A stretch of DNA of 25,162 nt from a virus: IMG/VR virus record IMGVR_UViG_3300042295_000598, positions 1 through 25,162 of that record. One strand, given 5' to 3'. The notes under the pieces were generated by a model. It ran no database searches and was not told the origin of the DNA. It was given only the letters and a program-made list of their open reading frames with translations. Position 1 is the stretch's first letter, and each line of letters begins with the position of its first letter. A program made the position numbers and the translations under genes. Below are positions 1-8,120 of the stretch, piece by piece.

Positions 1-3000
1 CCCATGGCCCCGAGGAAGGCTTTGAGATCCGGGGGGCGAAGGCTGGCAAGGTCGTCGTCGTTGATGGCCTCAATCACAGGAGCGTACTTCCCGGCGCTCT
101 TACGGTTCACGACGAACTCGTCCCGTTCGGCCTCGATCACCGTACCGCCCTGACTGTGGCGTTTGCCGCCCACCCATCCCCCATCCTCGAACTGGTCCGG
201 CTGGCTGGCGGCTCGGCTCTGGGCACGGACCTTGGCGAAGAATGCGTAGATGCTGGCAATCTGGGCGAAGGCCGCAATCAGTCCAACGCCGAACGGCAGG
301 GTGCTGAAGGATGCGATAAGGTTGGCCGAGGAAGTCGCTAAGGCTGCTGCCTGTGTCACCGCATCGATGGCTACCTGCTTGCGGGCGATCTGCTGGCGTT
401 CAGCGATGGCAACTTTGCGCTGCGCTGTTGCGTCCCGCTCGGCTTGATTCACCGCATCAATTTCTGCGCGGATGGCGTCCGAGTTGTTGGCGTAGCCTTC
501 ACGCTGGGCCTGAAGTTCGCGTTCGAGTTCCCCGGTAAGCTCCGACCGCCTGCGCTGGGCGTCCGCGATAATCTGGTCCGTTGCCTCAATACGGGCGTCC
601 ACCTCTGCCTGCTGTGCTTCCAGTCCGGCCGCGATGATTTCCTGCGTGGCGGCGAAGATGTCCGCGAAGGCACCCTGCACCCGTGCCTTGTCGGCCTCCT
701 TCACTCCAAGCAGGTCCAGCAGGTCCAGCTTCACCGGGTTGTTGGAGAGCTCCGCACGGGCACGGGCGATTTCGGCCAGAATCACGGCAAGGTTGGCCCG
801 TACCAGTTCGGCCTCCTTGCCGGTCTGCCCCTCGATGATCTTGAGCTGGGCCTGTGCGCTGGCCTCCTTGATCGCCAGCAGTTCCAGTTCCTTGCGCCGA
901 GCAAACACCTTCTCGGGCTCCCCTTGATTCTGCAAGGCGTTCACCCGGGCAGTCTGGATCTGCTCGTCCAAGGCAATGGCGGCCAAGGCGGTCTCACGTT
1001 CAAAGCGGGCCTTCTCCGCCACGATGAAGCGGCGGATCTCCACCTCATCCACACCGGCTTTGCGCAGGTCATCGGCCCTGGTGGTCAGTCCTTCGAGGAA
1101 TGCCGCCCGTTCTCGTTCGTTGCTGTCCTCGATCAGTTCGATGCGCAGACGGGCCTGTTCTTGAAGAAGCTGGTCCACGGCCTCCAAGTACCGCTCCTCG
1201 GCCAACAGGCGCAAGGCGTTGATCTGCTCCTGCTGCTGGGCCGGTAGGCGGATGTCGCCGTTGTCGATCAGCGCATCGGCCCGGGCGTCCTTCTCGGCAT
1301 CGCTCAGGTCCTGCCATGCCTGCACGCCGATCCGCTTCTGGAGTTCGATGGCCGCCAGCTTGCGCTCGAAGCCCCGCTGGAGTTCGTCCACCTCCTCCTG
1401 TGCCACTTCGCGCTCGATGCGTGCACGCTCGAAGGGGTCGTCCTGCCCGGCTGCTTCCCGCTGGGCGTCCAGCAGGCGGCGGGCAAGGTCCTTGGCCGCT
1501 TGGACCAGTTCATCGTTCAGTGCCTTTCGCTGCTGCGCGTTCTCCTTGGCGCGTTCCAGCGCCTCCTTTTCAATCTGGGCCAGTTCGTTCTCAGCGGCCC
1601 GACGCACTACAAGCGTCTGGCTGTAACTGTTGGAGGCTTCGGCAAGAATTCCATCGATCTGCTGCTGGCGGTCGCGGATCTCCTCTGTCGTCAGGTCCCC
1701 AGTAGCAATCAGCACATCCAAGGCCCGCTGGAGTTCGGTCGCGTCCTTTCGACGTGCGGCTGCCTTGGCGTTGATGGCCTCGATCTCCGCGTTCGCGCTG
1801 TCCTGAACCAGACGCCTTGCCGTAGCGAAGTCCCCCTCGCTGGCCGCAATCCGCTGGCGTGCGATGTCAAGGTCCGTGAGCTGCTTGTCCAAGTCGATGG
1901 TTTGGTCGCTGATTCCCCGGAACTGGTTCAGGCTGTCGAACAGGTCGTCCCACTGCTTCATGGCCTTCTCCGCGTCATCCCCGGAGGTTGCCACCGCGAT
2001 GGCCAGGGCACCCAAGGCCGCCACGATCAGGAAGATGGGGTTGGTGAGCAGCGACAGGGTGAAGGCTTTGACGCCTGCCGTGGCCGCCGCCCATCCGGTA
2101 GCCGATGCCCCGGCAGCAGCCCCCGCCGCAGCCGTAGCCGTTCCGCTGGCCACCGTTGCCGCCGTCTGTGCCGCCGTGGCCGTGCTGGTGAGGCCCAAGG
2201 TCGCCCGCAGGGTCTTGAGCGCATCACCGAAGCCGCCCGTGAACTGCTGGAGGCTCTGGGTGGCGAAGAGCAGGGATTGGAACCCGAAGATTACCTTCTG
2301 GAGCCCTTCATTATCGCCAGCCAACAGCCCGACCGACTGCTGAACGGCTGACAGGCCAGCCACAAGGGAGAACTGCAACTGATTGAACGCCTCGAACTTC
2401 TTGTCGGGATTGAAGGCATCGAACCGGGCCGAAAGGTCTCCTACTTCGTCTGTCAGCGCCGCCACCCGCTGTTGTGCCTTTAGCGCCTCCTCGCTGTCAA
2501 GGCCGAACTCCGCAGCCAAGGCCCCGGCCTCCAACTTCGCGGCCCGTAGCTGCCTTTGCAGGCTGACCACCGGATTGTTCACTTGCTCGAAGTCCGCAGA
2601 GAGGTCCTCCGCCTCAACTCCGGCCGCAGCCAGTTCCTGCACAGCCTCGGCAATGGCCGCCACGAACTCCTCGCTTTCGATGCCCACGGCACGCACCTCA
2701 TCGCGGATAGCATCGTACTCCGCTGCCGTCAGCTTCACGCTCTTGGCAATCTCCTGCTGGGACTTGACGGCGGTGGCCCCCAAGCTGGTGAGTGATGCCT
2801 TACCGCTGGTGGATGCAGTGCGGGCCGATGCCGCGATGGCCTCAAGGTTATCGGATGCCTTGGTCGTCTGGTCGGAGACTCCCTTGACGGATGCCTCCAG
2901 CCCCTTGGTGGATGCCGTGGCCGCGTCAATGCCCTTGACGAAGCCGCCCGTATTGGATGCCGCCACCGCCTTGCCCAGCGCCGTCACGACCTTGGTGCCA

Positions 3001-3179
3001 CCCTCTACGGCCTTGCTGAACTGCTGCGCATCCTTGGCGCTGTCCTTTAGGTCCGCCTGGATGCCGTCAGTCGCCTTCCCGGTCTCGGTCCGAAGCTGCC
3101 CCACGGCCTGAGCCATTGCCCGAAGGTCGTCGAACAGACTTCCCGCCGCCTCGAACTCCAGTTCCACCTTCTTCGCCAT
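1..3179 (-). CDS. Tape-measure protein (C-terminus beyond the window)
   Basis: I read an uninterrupted frame of about 1,059 codons from the ATG at 3177-3179 to the left edge, with no stop, so the gene is partial. The protein would set tail length and line the tail tube. Most of it is Ala/Glu/Gln/Lys-rich predicted coiled coil (about residues 130-260 and 410-940). Two hydrophobic segments lie near residues 372-398 (around LLTNPIFLIVAALGALAIAV) and 948-980. The last visible part has the pattern GGWVGGKRHSQGG, then EFVVNR, then VIEAIN (about 1003-1035), which is common near the end of tape-measure proteins. Its start overlaps the -1 frame extension of the tail assembly chaperone, the classic order for long-tailed phages. 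The length implies a tail of roughly 150 nm or more at the usual 1.5 angstrom per residue (inference). Confidence 0.9.
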   Translation of the reverse strand, partial: MAKKVELEFEAAGSLFDDLRAMAQAVGQLRTETGKATDGIQADLKDSAKDAQQFSKAVEGGTKVVTALGKAVAASNTGGFVKGIDAATASTKGLEASVKGVSDQTTKASDNLEAIAASARTASTSGKASLTSLGATAVKSQQEIAKSVKLTAAEYDAIRDEVRAVGIESEEFVAAIAEAVQELAAAGVEAEDLSADFEQVNNPVVSLQRQLRAAKLEAGALAAEFGLDSEEALKAQQRVAALTDEVGDLSARFDAFNPDKKFEAFNQLQFSLVAGLSAVQQSVGLLAGDNEGLQKVIFGFQSLLFATQSLQQFTGGFGDALKTLRATLGLTSTATAAQTAATVASGTATAAAGAAAGASATGWAAATAGVKAFTLSLLTNPIFLIVAALGALAIAVATSGDDAEKAMKQWDDLFDSLNQFRGISDQTIDLDKQLTDLDIARQRIAASEGDFATARRLVQDSANAEIEAINAKAAARRKDATELQRALDVLIATGDLTTEEIRDRQQQIDGILAEASNSYSQTLVVRRAAENELAQIEKEALERAKENAQQRKALNDELVQAAKDLARRLLDAQREAAGQDDPFERARIEREVAQEEVDELQRGFERKLAAIELQKRIGVQAWQDLSDAEKDARADALIDNGDIRLPAQQQEQINALRLLAEERYLEAVDQLLQEQARLRIELIEDSNERERAAFLEGLTTRADDLRKAGVDEVEIRRFIVAEKARFERETALAAIALDEQIQTARVNALQNQGEPEKVFARRKELELLAIKEASAQAQLKIIEGQTGKEAELVRANLAVILAEIARARAELSNNPVKLDLLDLLGVKEADKARVQGAFADIFAATQEIIAAGLEAQQAEVDARIEATDQIIADAQRRRSELTGELERELQAQREGYANNSDAIRAEIDAVNQAERDATAQRKVAIAERQQIARKQVAIDAVTQAAALATSSANLIASFSTLPFGVGLIAAFAQIASIYAFFAKVRAQSRAASQPDQFEDGGWVGGKRHSQGGTVIEAERDEFVVNRKSAGKYAPVIEAINDDDLASLRPPDLKAFLGAM

Positions 3180-3929
3180 GGCCTTGTGCTTTTTTGATCG
3201 TTGCTGTCTTTTCCCGGATGTACTGCTGCTGTGCCCTCAGTGCGTAGAAGAAGTCGAACACGTCCATCGCCCTCCACACGTTGGCCTCTCCCATCTTCCC
3301 ATCGCTGATCGCTGCCATGAGGCCATGGTGCCGGGCCTTTATGCGGGCGATGCGTTGGGGGTAGTACTCGGGGAGGGTTGGCCCTTCGCGCTTTCCGCCT
3401 TCGTCGTCGCCCTTGGTGAAGAACTCAGGGAAGCGGCTCTGTAAGCCGCGAGAAAGCCGGGAATAGAACGAAGGGCAAAGCCGAAAAAATACCCCATGTC
3501 GATGCCCTCGGCCTTCCAGTCGTCGATCTTGTCCTGCACGGTCTGGTCGTCGATCGTGCGCAGGTCTTCACCGTCGCGGACCAGGAACAGGGCGCACAGC
3601 TTGAGCACCGCGTGGGGCTGGGTGGTGCCCACCAGGGTGCAGCCGATGGACAGGTCATGCAGCAGGACGGCCATCTCGGCAAAGACCTTCTTGCCCGTGG
3701 CCACCTCGTTGCACAACTCGAAGGCCCGGTTGATGCCGCCTTGGATCTCCTCGAATGTGCGGCCGATGCCGATCTCCGATTGGTAGAGTTCGTAGGCTTC
3801 GTAGCGTTCGACCGTCAGGGATGTGACAGCCGTGTACCGCTTGCCGTTGGCATCGAAGGACCGGGTTTCGGGGTCCAGCTTGCGAAGGCCCACCCAGGTG
3901 TGCTCACTTACATTAGGTTCTTGATCCAT
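3067..3929 (-). CDS. Frameshifted tail assembly chaperone (G-T type), putative -1 fusion
   Basis: The first 149 codons are those of the chaperone gene at 3339-3929. A -1 slip on the heptamer at 3489-3483 would continue in a frame open from there to a TGA at 3067-3069, adding about 138 residues and giving about 287 in total, against 196 unshifted. The extension reads like real protein (GPTLPEYYPQRIARIKARH, then VWRAMDVFDFFYALRAQQQY). It has a helical core and then a Gly/Arg-rich tail that overlaps the tape-measure start by 113 bases. In lambda, G and G-T are made this way and chaperone tape-measure assembly. The slip is inferred from sequence; a separate start at the ATG 3316-3318 could also express the second frame. 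Confidence 0.6.
3339..3929 (-). CDS. Tail assembly chaperone, unshifted form
   Basis: A 196-residue protein directly upstream of the tape-measure gene. It has a short N-terminal domain (RYTAVTSLTVERYEAYELYQ near residues 31-50) and a helical body with ALFLVRDGEDLRTIDD (about 113-128) and KIDDWKAEGIDMGYFFGFA (about 134-152). This pattern fits small tail chaperones of Bacteroidota phages as I recall them. The last 35 residues are Ser/Thr/Pro/Ala-rich and low-complexity, as expected when the functional continuation lies in another frame. The start at 3929 overlaps the preceding gene by 22 bases; longer upstream starts would run deep into that membrane-protein gene and were not used. Role is assigned by position plus the overlapping -1 frame. 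Confidence 0.7.
   Translation of the reverse strand: MDQEPNVSEHTWVGLRKLDPETRSFDANGKRYTAVTSLTVERYEAYELYQSEIGIGRTFEEIQGGINRAFELCNEVATGKKVFAEMAVLLHDLSIGCTLVGTTQPHAVLKLCALFLVRDGEDLRTIDDQTVQDKIDDWKAEGIDMGYFFGFALRSIPGFLAAYRAASLSSSPRATTKAESAKGQPSPSTTPNASPA
3433..3449 (-). promoter_or_regulatory. Small hairpin downstream of the slip site
   Basis: GCGGCT, loop TACAG, AGCCGC forms a perfect 6-bp stem with a 5-base loop on the transcript. It begins 33 bases after the slippery heptamer, farther than the usual 5-9 bases, so a stimulatory role is doubtful unless a larger fold or pseudoknot brings it nearer. Confidence 0.3.
3483..3489 (-). promoter_or_regulatory. Canonical -1 ribosomal slippery heptamer T TTT TTC
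   Basis: In the chaperone frame the codons read TAT TTT TTC GGC, so the heptamer T TTT TTC sits in the exact X XXY YYZ phase for simultaneous -1 slippage. The -1 frame is open upstream of the slip and for about 138 codons after it. It is the only canonical heptamer I found in the overlap of the two frames. Confidence 0.6.
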
Positions 3930-4258
3930 CGGTAGAGTGCTGTTATGGCATGGGCGAAGATAACGGCACTGCACGCGGCGAACAGGTGGGCAGCGATGGA
4001 TAGCAGTTCGCAAGACCAAGGCAGCACGATGGAGAAGGACCATAGGGCCAGTTGCCCGCTGAAGCAGTTTTGACAGCCACCCAGTGGGGAGGCGATCCAC
4101 GATGTCCAGCCTCCGCGCTCATGTGCCCATCGCAGCAGGTCGAACCACTTGTTCAGGGGCGTATCATTCTCGGCCAGCACTACGGCATAGACCACACCTA
4201 CGAAGGCGCAGGCAAGGCCCCAAAGGAAAGCCGTCAGTATCAGCACCGCAGCGGTCAT
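3908..4258 (-). CDS. Small integral membrane protein with CxxC motif
   Basis: A 116-residue protein with a hydrophobic N-terminal helix (about residues 2-28), a short hydrophobic stretch after GCQNCFSGQ (about 61-85) and a third helix near the C-terminus (about 86-108). The CxxC next to a membrane segment recalls small DUF1360-like membrane proteins, but I cannot make that assignment firmly. The start overlaps the preceding gene's stop (ATGA) and its end overlaps the chaperone start by 22 bases. Membrane proteins are unexpected inside a tail operon. Holin, superinfection-exclusion or host-envelope roles are possible, and nothing in the sequence decides between them. Confidence 0.65.
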   Translation of the reverse strand: MTAAVLILTAFLWGLACAFVGVVYAVVLAENDTPLNKWFDLLRWAHERGGWTSWIASPLGGCQNCFSGQLALWSFSIVLPWSCELLSIAAHLFAACSAVIFAHAITALYRWIKNLM

Positions 4259-4476
4259 GGCAGAAGTTCTTGCGGCCAGTCGGGCGGTTGTGCATTGATC
4301 GGTCGGTAGAAGATGTCTTCCGTAGTCTCGTACCAGTCGCCGATGCCCGCGTTGCCGTTGGCGTCCAGCACCACCGAATCATGCGTCAAAGGATAGGTCC
4401 AGTCGGGAGCGTTGACCGGATCCCACTCCACTACGTTGAGGACGTATCCCGATTTGATCACAGCGTATCGTGCCAT
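4255..4476 (-). CDS. Small tail-fibre-associated protein, function unknown
   Basis: A 73-residue protein beginning MARYAVIKSGYVLNVVEWDP, with Trp-rich segments (VEWDP, APDWTY, GDWYE, PPDWPQ). Short proteins of this pattern often follow phage fibre genes, and here it lies 4 bases after the adhesin-tailed fusion gene. I chose the start at 4476 because earlier starts would run back into the end of that gene and give a biased, non-homologous leader. A fibre accessory or assembly role is inferred from position only. Confidence 0.65.
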   Translation of the reverse strand: MARYAVIKSGYVLNVVEWDPVNAPDWTYPLTHDSVVLDANGNAGIGDWYETTEDIFYRPINAQPPDWPQELLP

Positions 4477-4480
4477 CCTG

Positions 4481-7009
4481 TTAGATTTTGTAGATCTCGT
4501 AAACGTAGACGATGCCATCACCGCCGTTGCCGCCATCGCCGCTGATGCCATCGCCCACACCAACGGTCCCTCCGCCGCCGCCGCCACCACCTGCGGAGAT
4601 AGCACCATTCCCGCCGTTACCAGCATTGGCTAATGCCGTACCTGCACCGCCTCCTCCACCACCGCCGCCAGCACCATTGGTTGTTGCGACACCATAGGAA
4701 GATAGCAGCGTAAGAACTATGTTGCCTGTGCCGTTCCCTCCATTGCCAGCACCTGTTGAACCGGGCAATCCCTGACCCGTCAGAGCAGCTCCATTCCAAA
4801 CATCGCCGCCCCCTCTTGCGGAAGTTGTGTTTCCACCGACTTGTCTTGATCCACCATTGCCACCCGGAGCGCCACCCGGAGCGCGGCTGCTGTTGGTAGT
4901 AAACTGAGGGACACCCGTTGTAGGCCAATAATATCCCGCACACCCACCTACGTTGCCAGCTCGCATTGCTGGATGTCCAAGCATAATGTTAGATCCCTTG
5001 AGTGGCGTACAGCCTACTACGTCACGTCCTGTTTCTGCCCCTGTTCCTACGGCTCCACCCAATGCAACAACGTGCGTTCCGAAGGATGCATCGCCGCCAA
5101 GGGTGCCAGCGATACCAGCACCATCCGTGTTGCGTCCGGGCGCACCTGCACCGCCTAACGGCACGGTGACAGACTCTGTGCCACCAAGCGATGCCGCTGC
5201 GATAAAATCCCACACCACCCATCCGCCACCACCGCCTGATCCACCCGTGGCCTGTATCGTTGTGCCTGTGCGAAGGTCACCACATTCACCACCACCACCA
5301 GCACCCACGCACACGACGAACGCGCCGACGAACGATGCGTCAGCTGGCTTGTTCCAGGTGTCGCTGGCCGTGTACTCTCGAAGAACGTTAGCGGGTGCTG
5401 CCACCACCCATGCACCGCTCACCAGCGAGCCGACGTCGTTGCCGTTGCTGTCGTGCACATCCACAGGTGCCGTGGCCCCGCAAGGGTCGGCCACCGTGCT
5501 ATACGTCGTGCCGTTGATAGTCACCGTCAGGTCCGCACACGGCACTTCGTTGCCACCGCAGTAGGCACCGATGGTAGCCTGCTCCACCGTCACGCTGGTC
5601 GCGCTCCAGTCAGCATCCCACGGGAAGGTCTCACTTCCCAACGCAGCATCCACGTCGCTACCCGGCTTCACCAGCCGCCACCTGCTCCCAGTGTACTCCA
5701 GGTTGTGGCTGCCATCCAGCGTGTAGACCTCGCGGCCGTTGAGCGTGCCGGTGACCAGGTAGGTGCCGGTGACGCTGCCGCCATCCTGCACATAGGCCGC
5801 GTCCAGCAGGGTGCCGCAGTCAAGGTTTCCGCTCGCTCCGCTTGGAACAGACAGCACAGGCAGACCATCGAAGGTCACATCTGCATCGGGTGCAACAAGG
5901 TTTAGCGATGCGCCACACGGGTCAACAACAACTCCCGATTCAAGTTCGGTATCGTCGGTGTTCACCAGGCTATAGGACAGGTCATCGCATGGCGGGCATT
6001 CCGGCACCACCCACTCCGTACCGTTCCAACTTCCTACTTCAAGGCCACCTTGCGTTACTGCGATAGCCACGCTCTCACCACAGGGATTCGGCACGATGAT
6101 CACACCATCCTCCGCGTTGATGCTGATAGTCAAATCATCGCATGGCGGGCATTCCGGAACCACCCATTGACCGCCTATCAACTCGCCTACGAGAACATCG
6201 CCCTGCACTACTTCGACCGAAGCGATTCCACCGCAAGGGTCTTCGATGGTAGCATACGGCTCACCGTTCACACGAACAGACAGCGGGTCGCACTCCCCGC
6301 CATCGCAATCCAAGCACTCAGGACCAAGCTGTTCAGTGGTCAATCCGGTAACCGGATCCGTGAGCTCGTCGCAGGTGAACTCCGATGGATTTCGGCGCTT
6401 CTTTGTCACCGGAGGCGTCCAGCAGGCATCGTCATCGGGTACCGGGGCCTCCTCGCAGCCAGGCTTGATCCGGTAAGTGGCCGTAATGTCAACCGCAAAG
6501 GCATCAAAGGGCCAGAGCAGGTACTGGCGTGCTGCTTCCGGGTAGGTGTACTGGCTGAATATCGATGCACCCCGCTGGGGGAATCCATCGACCTGGTGAT
6601 TCAGCCCGATCAGCGTGTCCGTGTTATACGGCTGCCCCACGTTCAGGTCGTTCACGAACTGCTCAATGATGCGGTCCGCTGCGTTCGGGTCGCTGCCGAA
6701 CTTGGCGGTATTCACCCAACAGACCAAACGGAGCGATGCTGAGTAGAATGTTCCGCGTGTGCGCGTGGATTCGCGGGTCGTTCCACGGTCCTCGAAGTAC
6801 ACCATGCACCCGTAGCGGTCATCCGGCACCATGTCGCGAATCGTGGCAGGGTCGCAGGCATACGCCTCGTCAACGTCACCGGCCACCGGGATCACGATCT
6901 CCTTGCCTTCACGCTGCTGCCTGGCAACGCGGGTGAGGCCGCCGATCTTGTCCACGTAGGTGAACGCCGCGATGCGGTCCTTGAGGATGGTGGCGATGCG
7001 GTGGATCAT
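4481..7009 (-). CDS. Fusion of tail-terminator-like domain, cysteine repeats and glycine-rich adhesin
   Basis: An 842-residue protein in three parts. Residues 1-180 are a compact mixed alpha/beta domain (MIHRIATILKDRIAAF, then RLVCWVNTAKFG, then DRIIEQFVNDL) in the position and style of a tail terminator or completion protein. Residues about 240-398 and 491-540 hold about four copies of a 45-50-residue unit, C-x-x-L-(T/S), then DPCG, then WVVPECPPC. Between them, about 398-490, is a beta-rich stretch with GTYLVTGTLNGREVYTLDG. Residues 541-842 open with YTASDTWNKP and become extremely Gly-rich, including runs of eight glycines, like the glycine-rich receptor-binding ends of phage fibres (Gly_rich_2-like). 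Each part is plausible alone; finding all three in one frame is unusual. A single open frame with no sign of frameshift argues that the fusion is real. Confidence 0.7.
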   Translation of the reverse strand: MIHRIATILKDRIAAFTYVDKIGGLTRVARQQREGKEIVIPVAGDVDEAYACDPATIRDMVPDDRYGCMVYFEDRGTTRESTRTRGTFYSASLRLVCWVNTAKFGSDPNAADRIIEQFVNDLNVGQPYNTDTLIGLNHQVDGFPQRGASIFSQYTYPEAARQYLLWPFDAFAVDITATYRIKPGCEEAPVPDDDACWTPPVTKKRRNPSEFTCDELTDPVTGLTTEQLGPECLDCDGGECDPLSVRVNGEPYATIEDPCGGIASVEVVQGDVLVGELIGGQWVVPECPPCDDLTISINAEDGVIIVPNPCGESVAIAVTQGGLEVGSWNGTEWVVPECPPCDDLSYSLVNTDDTELESGVVVDPCGASLNLVAPDADVTFDGLPVLSVPSGASGNLDCGTLLDAAYVQDGGSVTGTYLVTGTLNGREVYTLDGSHNLEYTGSRWRLVKPGSDVDAALGSETFPWDADWSATSVTVEQATIGAYCGGNEVPCADLTVTINGTTYSTVADPCGATAPVDVHDSNGNDVGSLVSGAWVVAAPANVLREYTASDTWNKPADASFVGAFVVCVGAGGGGECGDLRTGTTIQATGGSGGGGGWVVWDFIAAASLGGTESVTVPLGGAGAPGRNTDGAGIAGTLGGDASFGTHVVALGGAVGTGAETGRDVVGCTPLKGSNIMLGHPAMRAGNVGGCAGYYWPTTGVPQFTTNSSRAPGGAPGGNGGSRQVGGNTTSARGGGDVWNGAALTGQGLPGSTGAGNGGNGTGNIVLTLLSSYGVATTNGAGGGGGGGGAGTALANAGNGGNGAISAGGGGGGGGTVGVGDGISGDGGNGGDGIVYVYEIYKI
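5819..6292 (-). repeat. Cysteine-bearing protein repeats within the fusion gene
   Basis: Three adjacent units start at Cys240, Cys290 and Cys341 of the 842-residue protein. Each has C-D-x-L near its start and DPCG or NPCG mid-unit. The first two end WVVPECPPC; the third is degenerate and lacks that ending. A fourth unit lies apart at residues 491-540 (5390-5539). The DNA of the first two boundaries is nearly the same (around 5988-6001 and 6141-6154), suggesting tandem duplication. Confidence 0.7.
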
Positions 7010-7013
7010 CGGT

Positions 7014-7331
7014 TCAGTCCCAAGCTACGGCCTGGTCGATCAGTCGGCGTGCCTCGTTCCATGCTTGCGCGGCCTTCATGGCTGCCTGCTGGGCGGCCCG
7101 AACCTTCGGGAAGCGTGCGGCAAGCGGAGCAAGGGCCTGGGCTACGTCATCCACGTCACCGGCGTTGAACATGTGGTCCTTGAACCGGCCTCCGGGGCTG
7201 GGGGCTTGTCCTGCGGCAATGGCCCGCTTGCCCGTATCGGTCAGACTGTTCCACTCGGCGTCGGATACGCCTGCGGGTTTCTGAATCTGTCCGATCGGCA
7301 TTGCCCGACCGCCTTGGTATTTTACTGCCAT
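7014..7331 (-). CDS. QGG-tag small protein 7 (105 aa)
   Basis: It begins MAVKYQGGRAMP, the shared N-terminal peptide of the array. The body (residues about 13-70) is polar with GVSDAEWNSLTDTGKRAIAA and AGQAPSPGGRFKD, then a long Ala-rich helix (about 72-105, AARFPKVRAAQQAAMKAAQA). It is the largest tagged member and lies between the gp10-like gene and the terminator/adhesin fusion. Its first 29 bases plus leader match those of the tagged gene at 7875-8120 with one mismatch, so these two starts are recent copies. Function unknown. Confidence 0.8.
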   Translation of the reverse strand: MAVKYQGGRAMPIGQIQKPAGVSDAEWNSLTDTGKRAIAAGQAPSPGGRFKDHMFNAGDVDDVAQALAPLAARFPKVRAAQQAAMKAAQAWNEARRLIDQAVAWD

Positions 7332-7340
7332 CGTTGTAGG
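7312..7340 (-). repeat. Copied gene-start segment (pair with 8101-8129)
   Basis: The 29 bases spanning leader, ATG and the first codons of the tagged gene ending at 7014 match 8101-8129 with a single mismatch. Both read CCTACAACG ATG GCA GT(A/T) AAA TAC CAA GG on the coding strand. The bodies of the two genes downstream are unrelated by eye. Confidence 0.85.
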
Positions 7341-7343
7341 TCT

Positions 7344-7871
7344 TTATGATTCAAGGAATCGTTCGGCGAACCCGGTCATCCGCTCTTTGCTGTCCGCCCC
7401 GAGTTCGTTCACTTCTTTCTCCGACAGGCTGAACCAGTCCTTCCGGTAGTTGTCGTTGCCCTCCATCTTGCCCCGCGTCTCTTCGGTACGGCCCGTCACA
7501 ATCACTTTGACACCCTTGTCCGTGTCAATCACTTCGGTCAGGCCGATGTTCGACAGCATCCGCCCAGTGAGCGTGAAGTTCACAAAGCCCGTGAAGCGTC
7601 CAACGGGCTGGTCACCAGATGCCGGTGCAGTGGCCCGACGTGCCCGCTGCTTGGCCGACTTGTTGCCGCCGACCGCTTGCCGCTTGAATGCTTCGTAAGC
7701 GGGCGTGTAGGGTTTGAAGGGCGTCCCGTTCTGGTCGCGCCCCGTCTCGCTTACCCGCTGGATCACCTTGGAAAGCCCGTCCGTGGCGACCGTCTCCATC
7801 TCGGTGCGCAGGGCACTCTGAAGGACTGGCACCAACTCGTTCAGGCGGGCTTCCAGGGTTTCGAGGGTCAT
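7344..7871 (-). CDS. Mu gpG / HK97 gp10-like tail completion protein
   Basis: A 175-residue protein. An N-terminal helix (MTLETLEARLNELVPVLQSA) is followed by DQNGTPFKPYTPAYEAFKRQ (about 48-67) and FTLTGRMLSNIGLTEV (about 98-113), then beta strands and an acidic C-terminus. The G-x-PF-x-x-Y-x-x-x-Y-x-x-x-K and LTG-x-ML signatures are typical of phage virion morphogenesis proteins of the Mu gpG/HK97 gp10 kind, which act at the head-tail joint. Position agrees, since it lies after the capsid gene and just before the terminator-like fusion. Its first and last few codons also occur as isolated fragments at 8151-8167 and 8361-8375, so a second copy may once have existed upstream. Confidence 0.75.
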   Translation of the reverse strand: MTLETLEARLNELVPVLQSALRTEMETVATDGLSKVIQRVSETGRDQNGTPFKPYTPAYEAFKRQAVGGNKSAKQRARRATAPASGDQPVGRFTGFVNFTLTGRMLSNIGLTEVIDTDKGVKVIVTGRTEETRGKMEGNDNYRKDWFSLSEKEVNELGADSKERMTGFAERFLES

Positions 7872-7874
7872 GGT

Positions 7875-8120
7875 TCAGGTCGTGAGGTCCCGGATGATGC
7901 CCTGCATCTTGGTCATCATCTCAAGATACTGCCGCGCCTTGGACAATCTTTCCGGATCGTTCGTGGCGCGGCCAACAGACTGCATGGCTGCCAACGCCCT
8001 GACCAGCTCACGCTCCGCTTGGAATACCTCGCGCTTGATGCGGGCGATTGTTTCCATCGTTCCGGGGTTCAATGTGGGGCCTTGCATGACTGCCTTCCCC
8101 CCTTGGTATTTAACTGCCAT
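7875..8120 (-). CDS. QGG-tag small protein 6 (81 aa)
   Basis: It begins MAVKYQGGKAVM, then has a helical body: TMETIARIKREVFQAERELV (about 21-40), a turn near GRATNDPE, and a second helix (KARQYLEMMTKMQGIIRDL, about 61-79). This helix-turn-helix-hairpin layout is shared with the other array members. It lies 3 bases upstream of the gp10-like gene. No enzymatic motif, signal peptide or membrane segment is visible. Function unknown; a small virion-associated or virion-delivered protein is possible. Confidence 0.8.
   Translation of the reverse strand: MAVKYQGGKAVMQGPTLNPGTMETIARIKREVFQAERELVRALAAMQSVGRATNDPERLSKARQYLEMMTKMQGIIRDLTT

Noticed and set aside
444-1247. Plus-strand open frame of about 270 codons at the left end
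   Set aside because: The minus strand here is the continuous tape-measure frame; the plus frame lacks family features.
3413-3443. A later frameshift site near the end of the chaperone (around GCT TCC CTG or TCA CCA AGG)
   Set aside because: Joining the frames here would give the smoothest protein, but none of these strings is a canonical X XXY YYZ heptamer in phase; T TTT TTC at 3489-3483 is.
4484-5389. Glycine-codon repeats as a possible CRISPR or minisatellite
   Set aside because: There are no evenly spaced identical repeats with unique spacers; the pattern is explained by poly-Gly coding for the adhesin domain.
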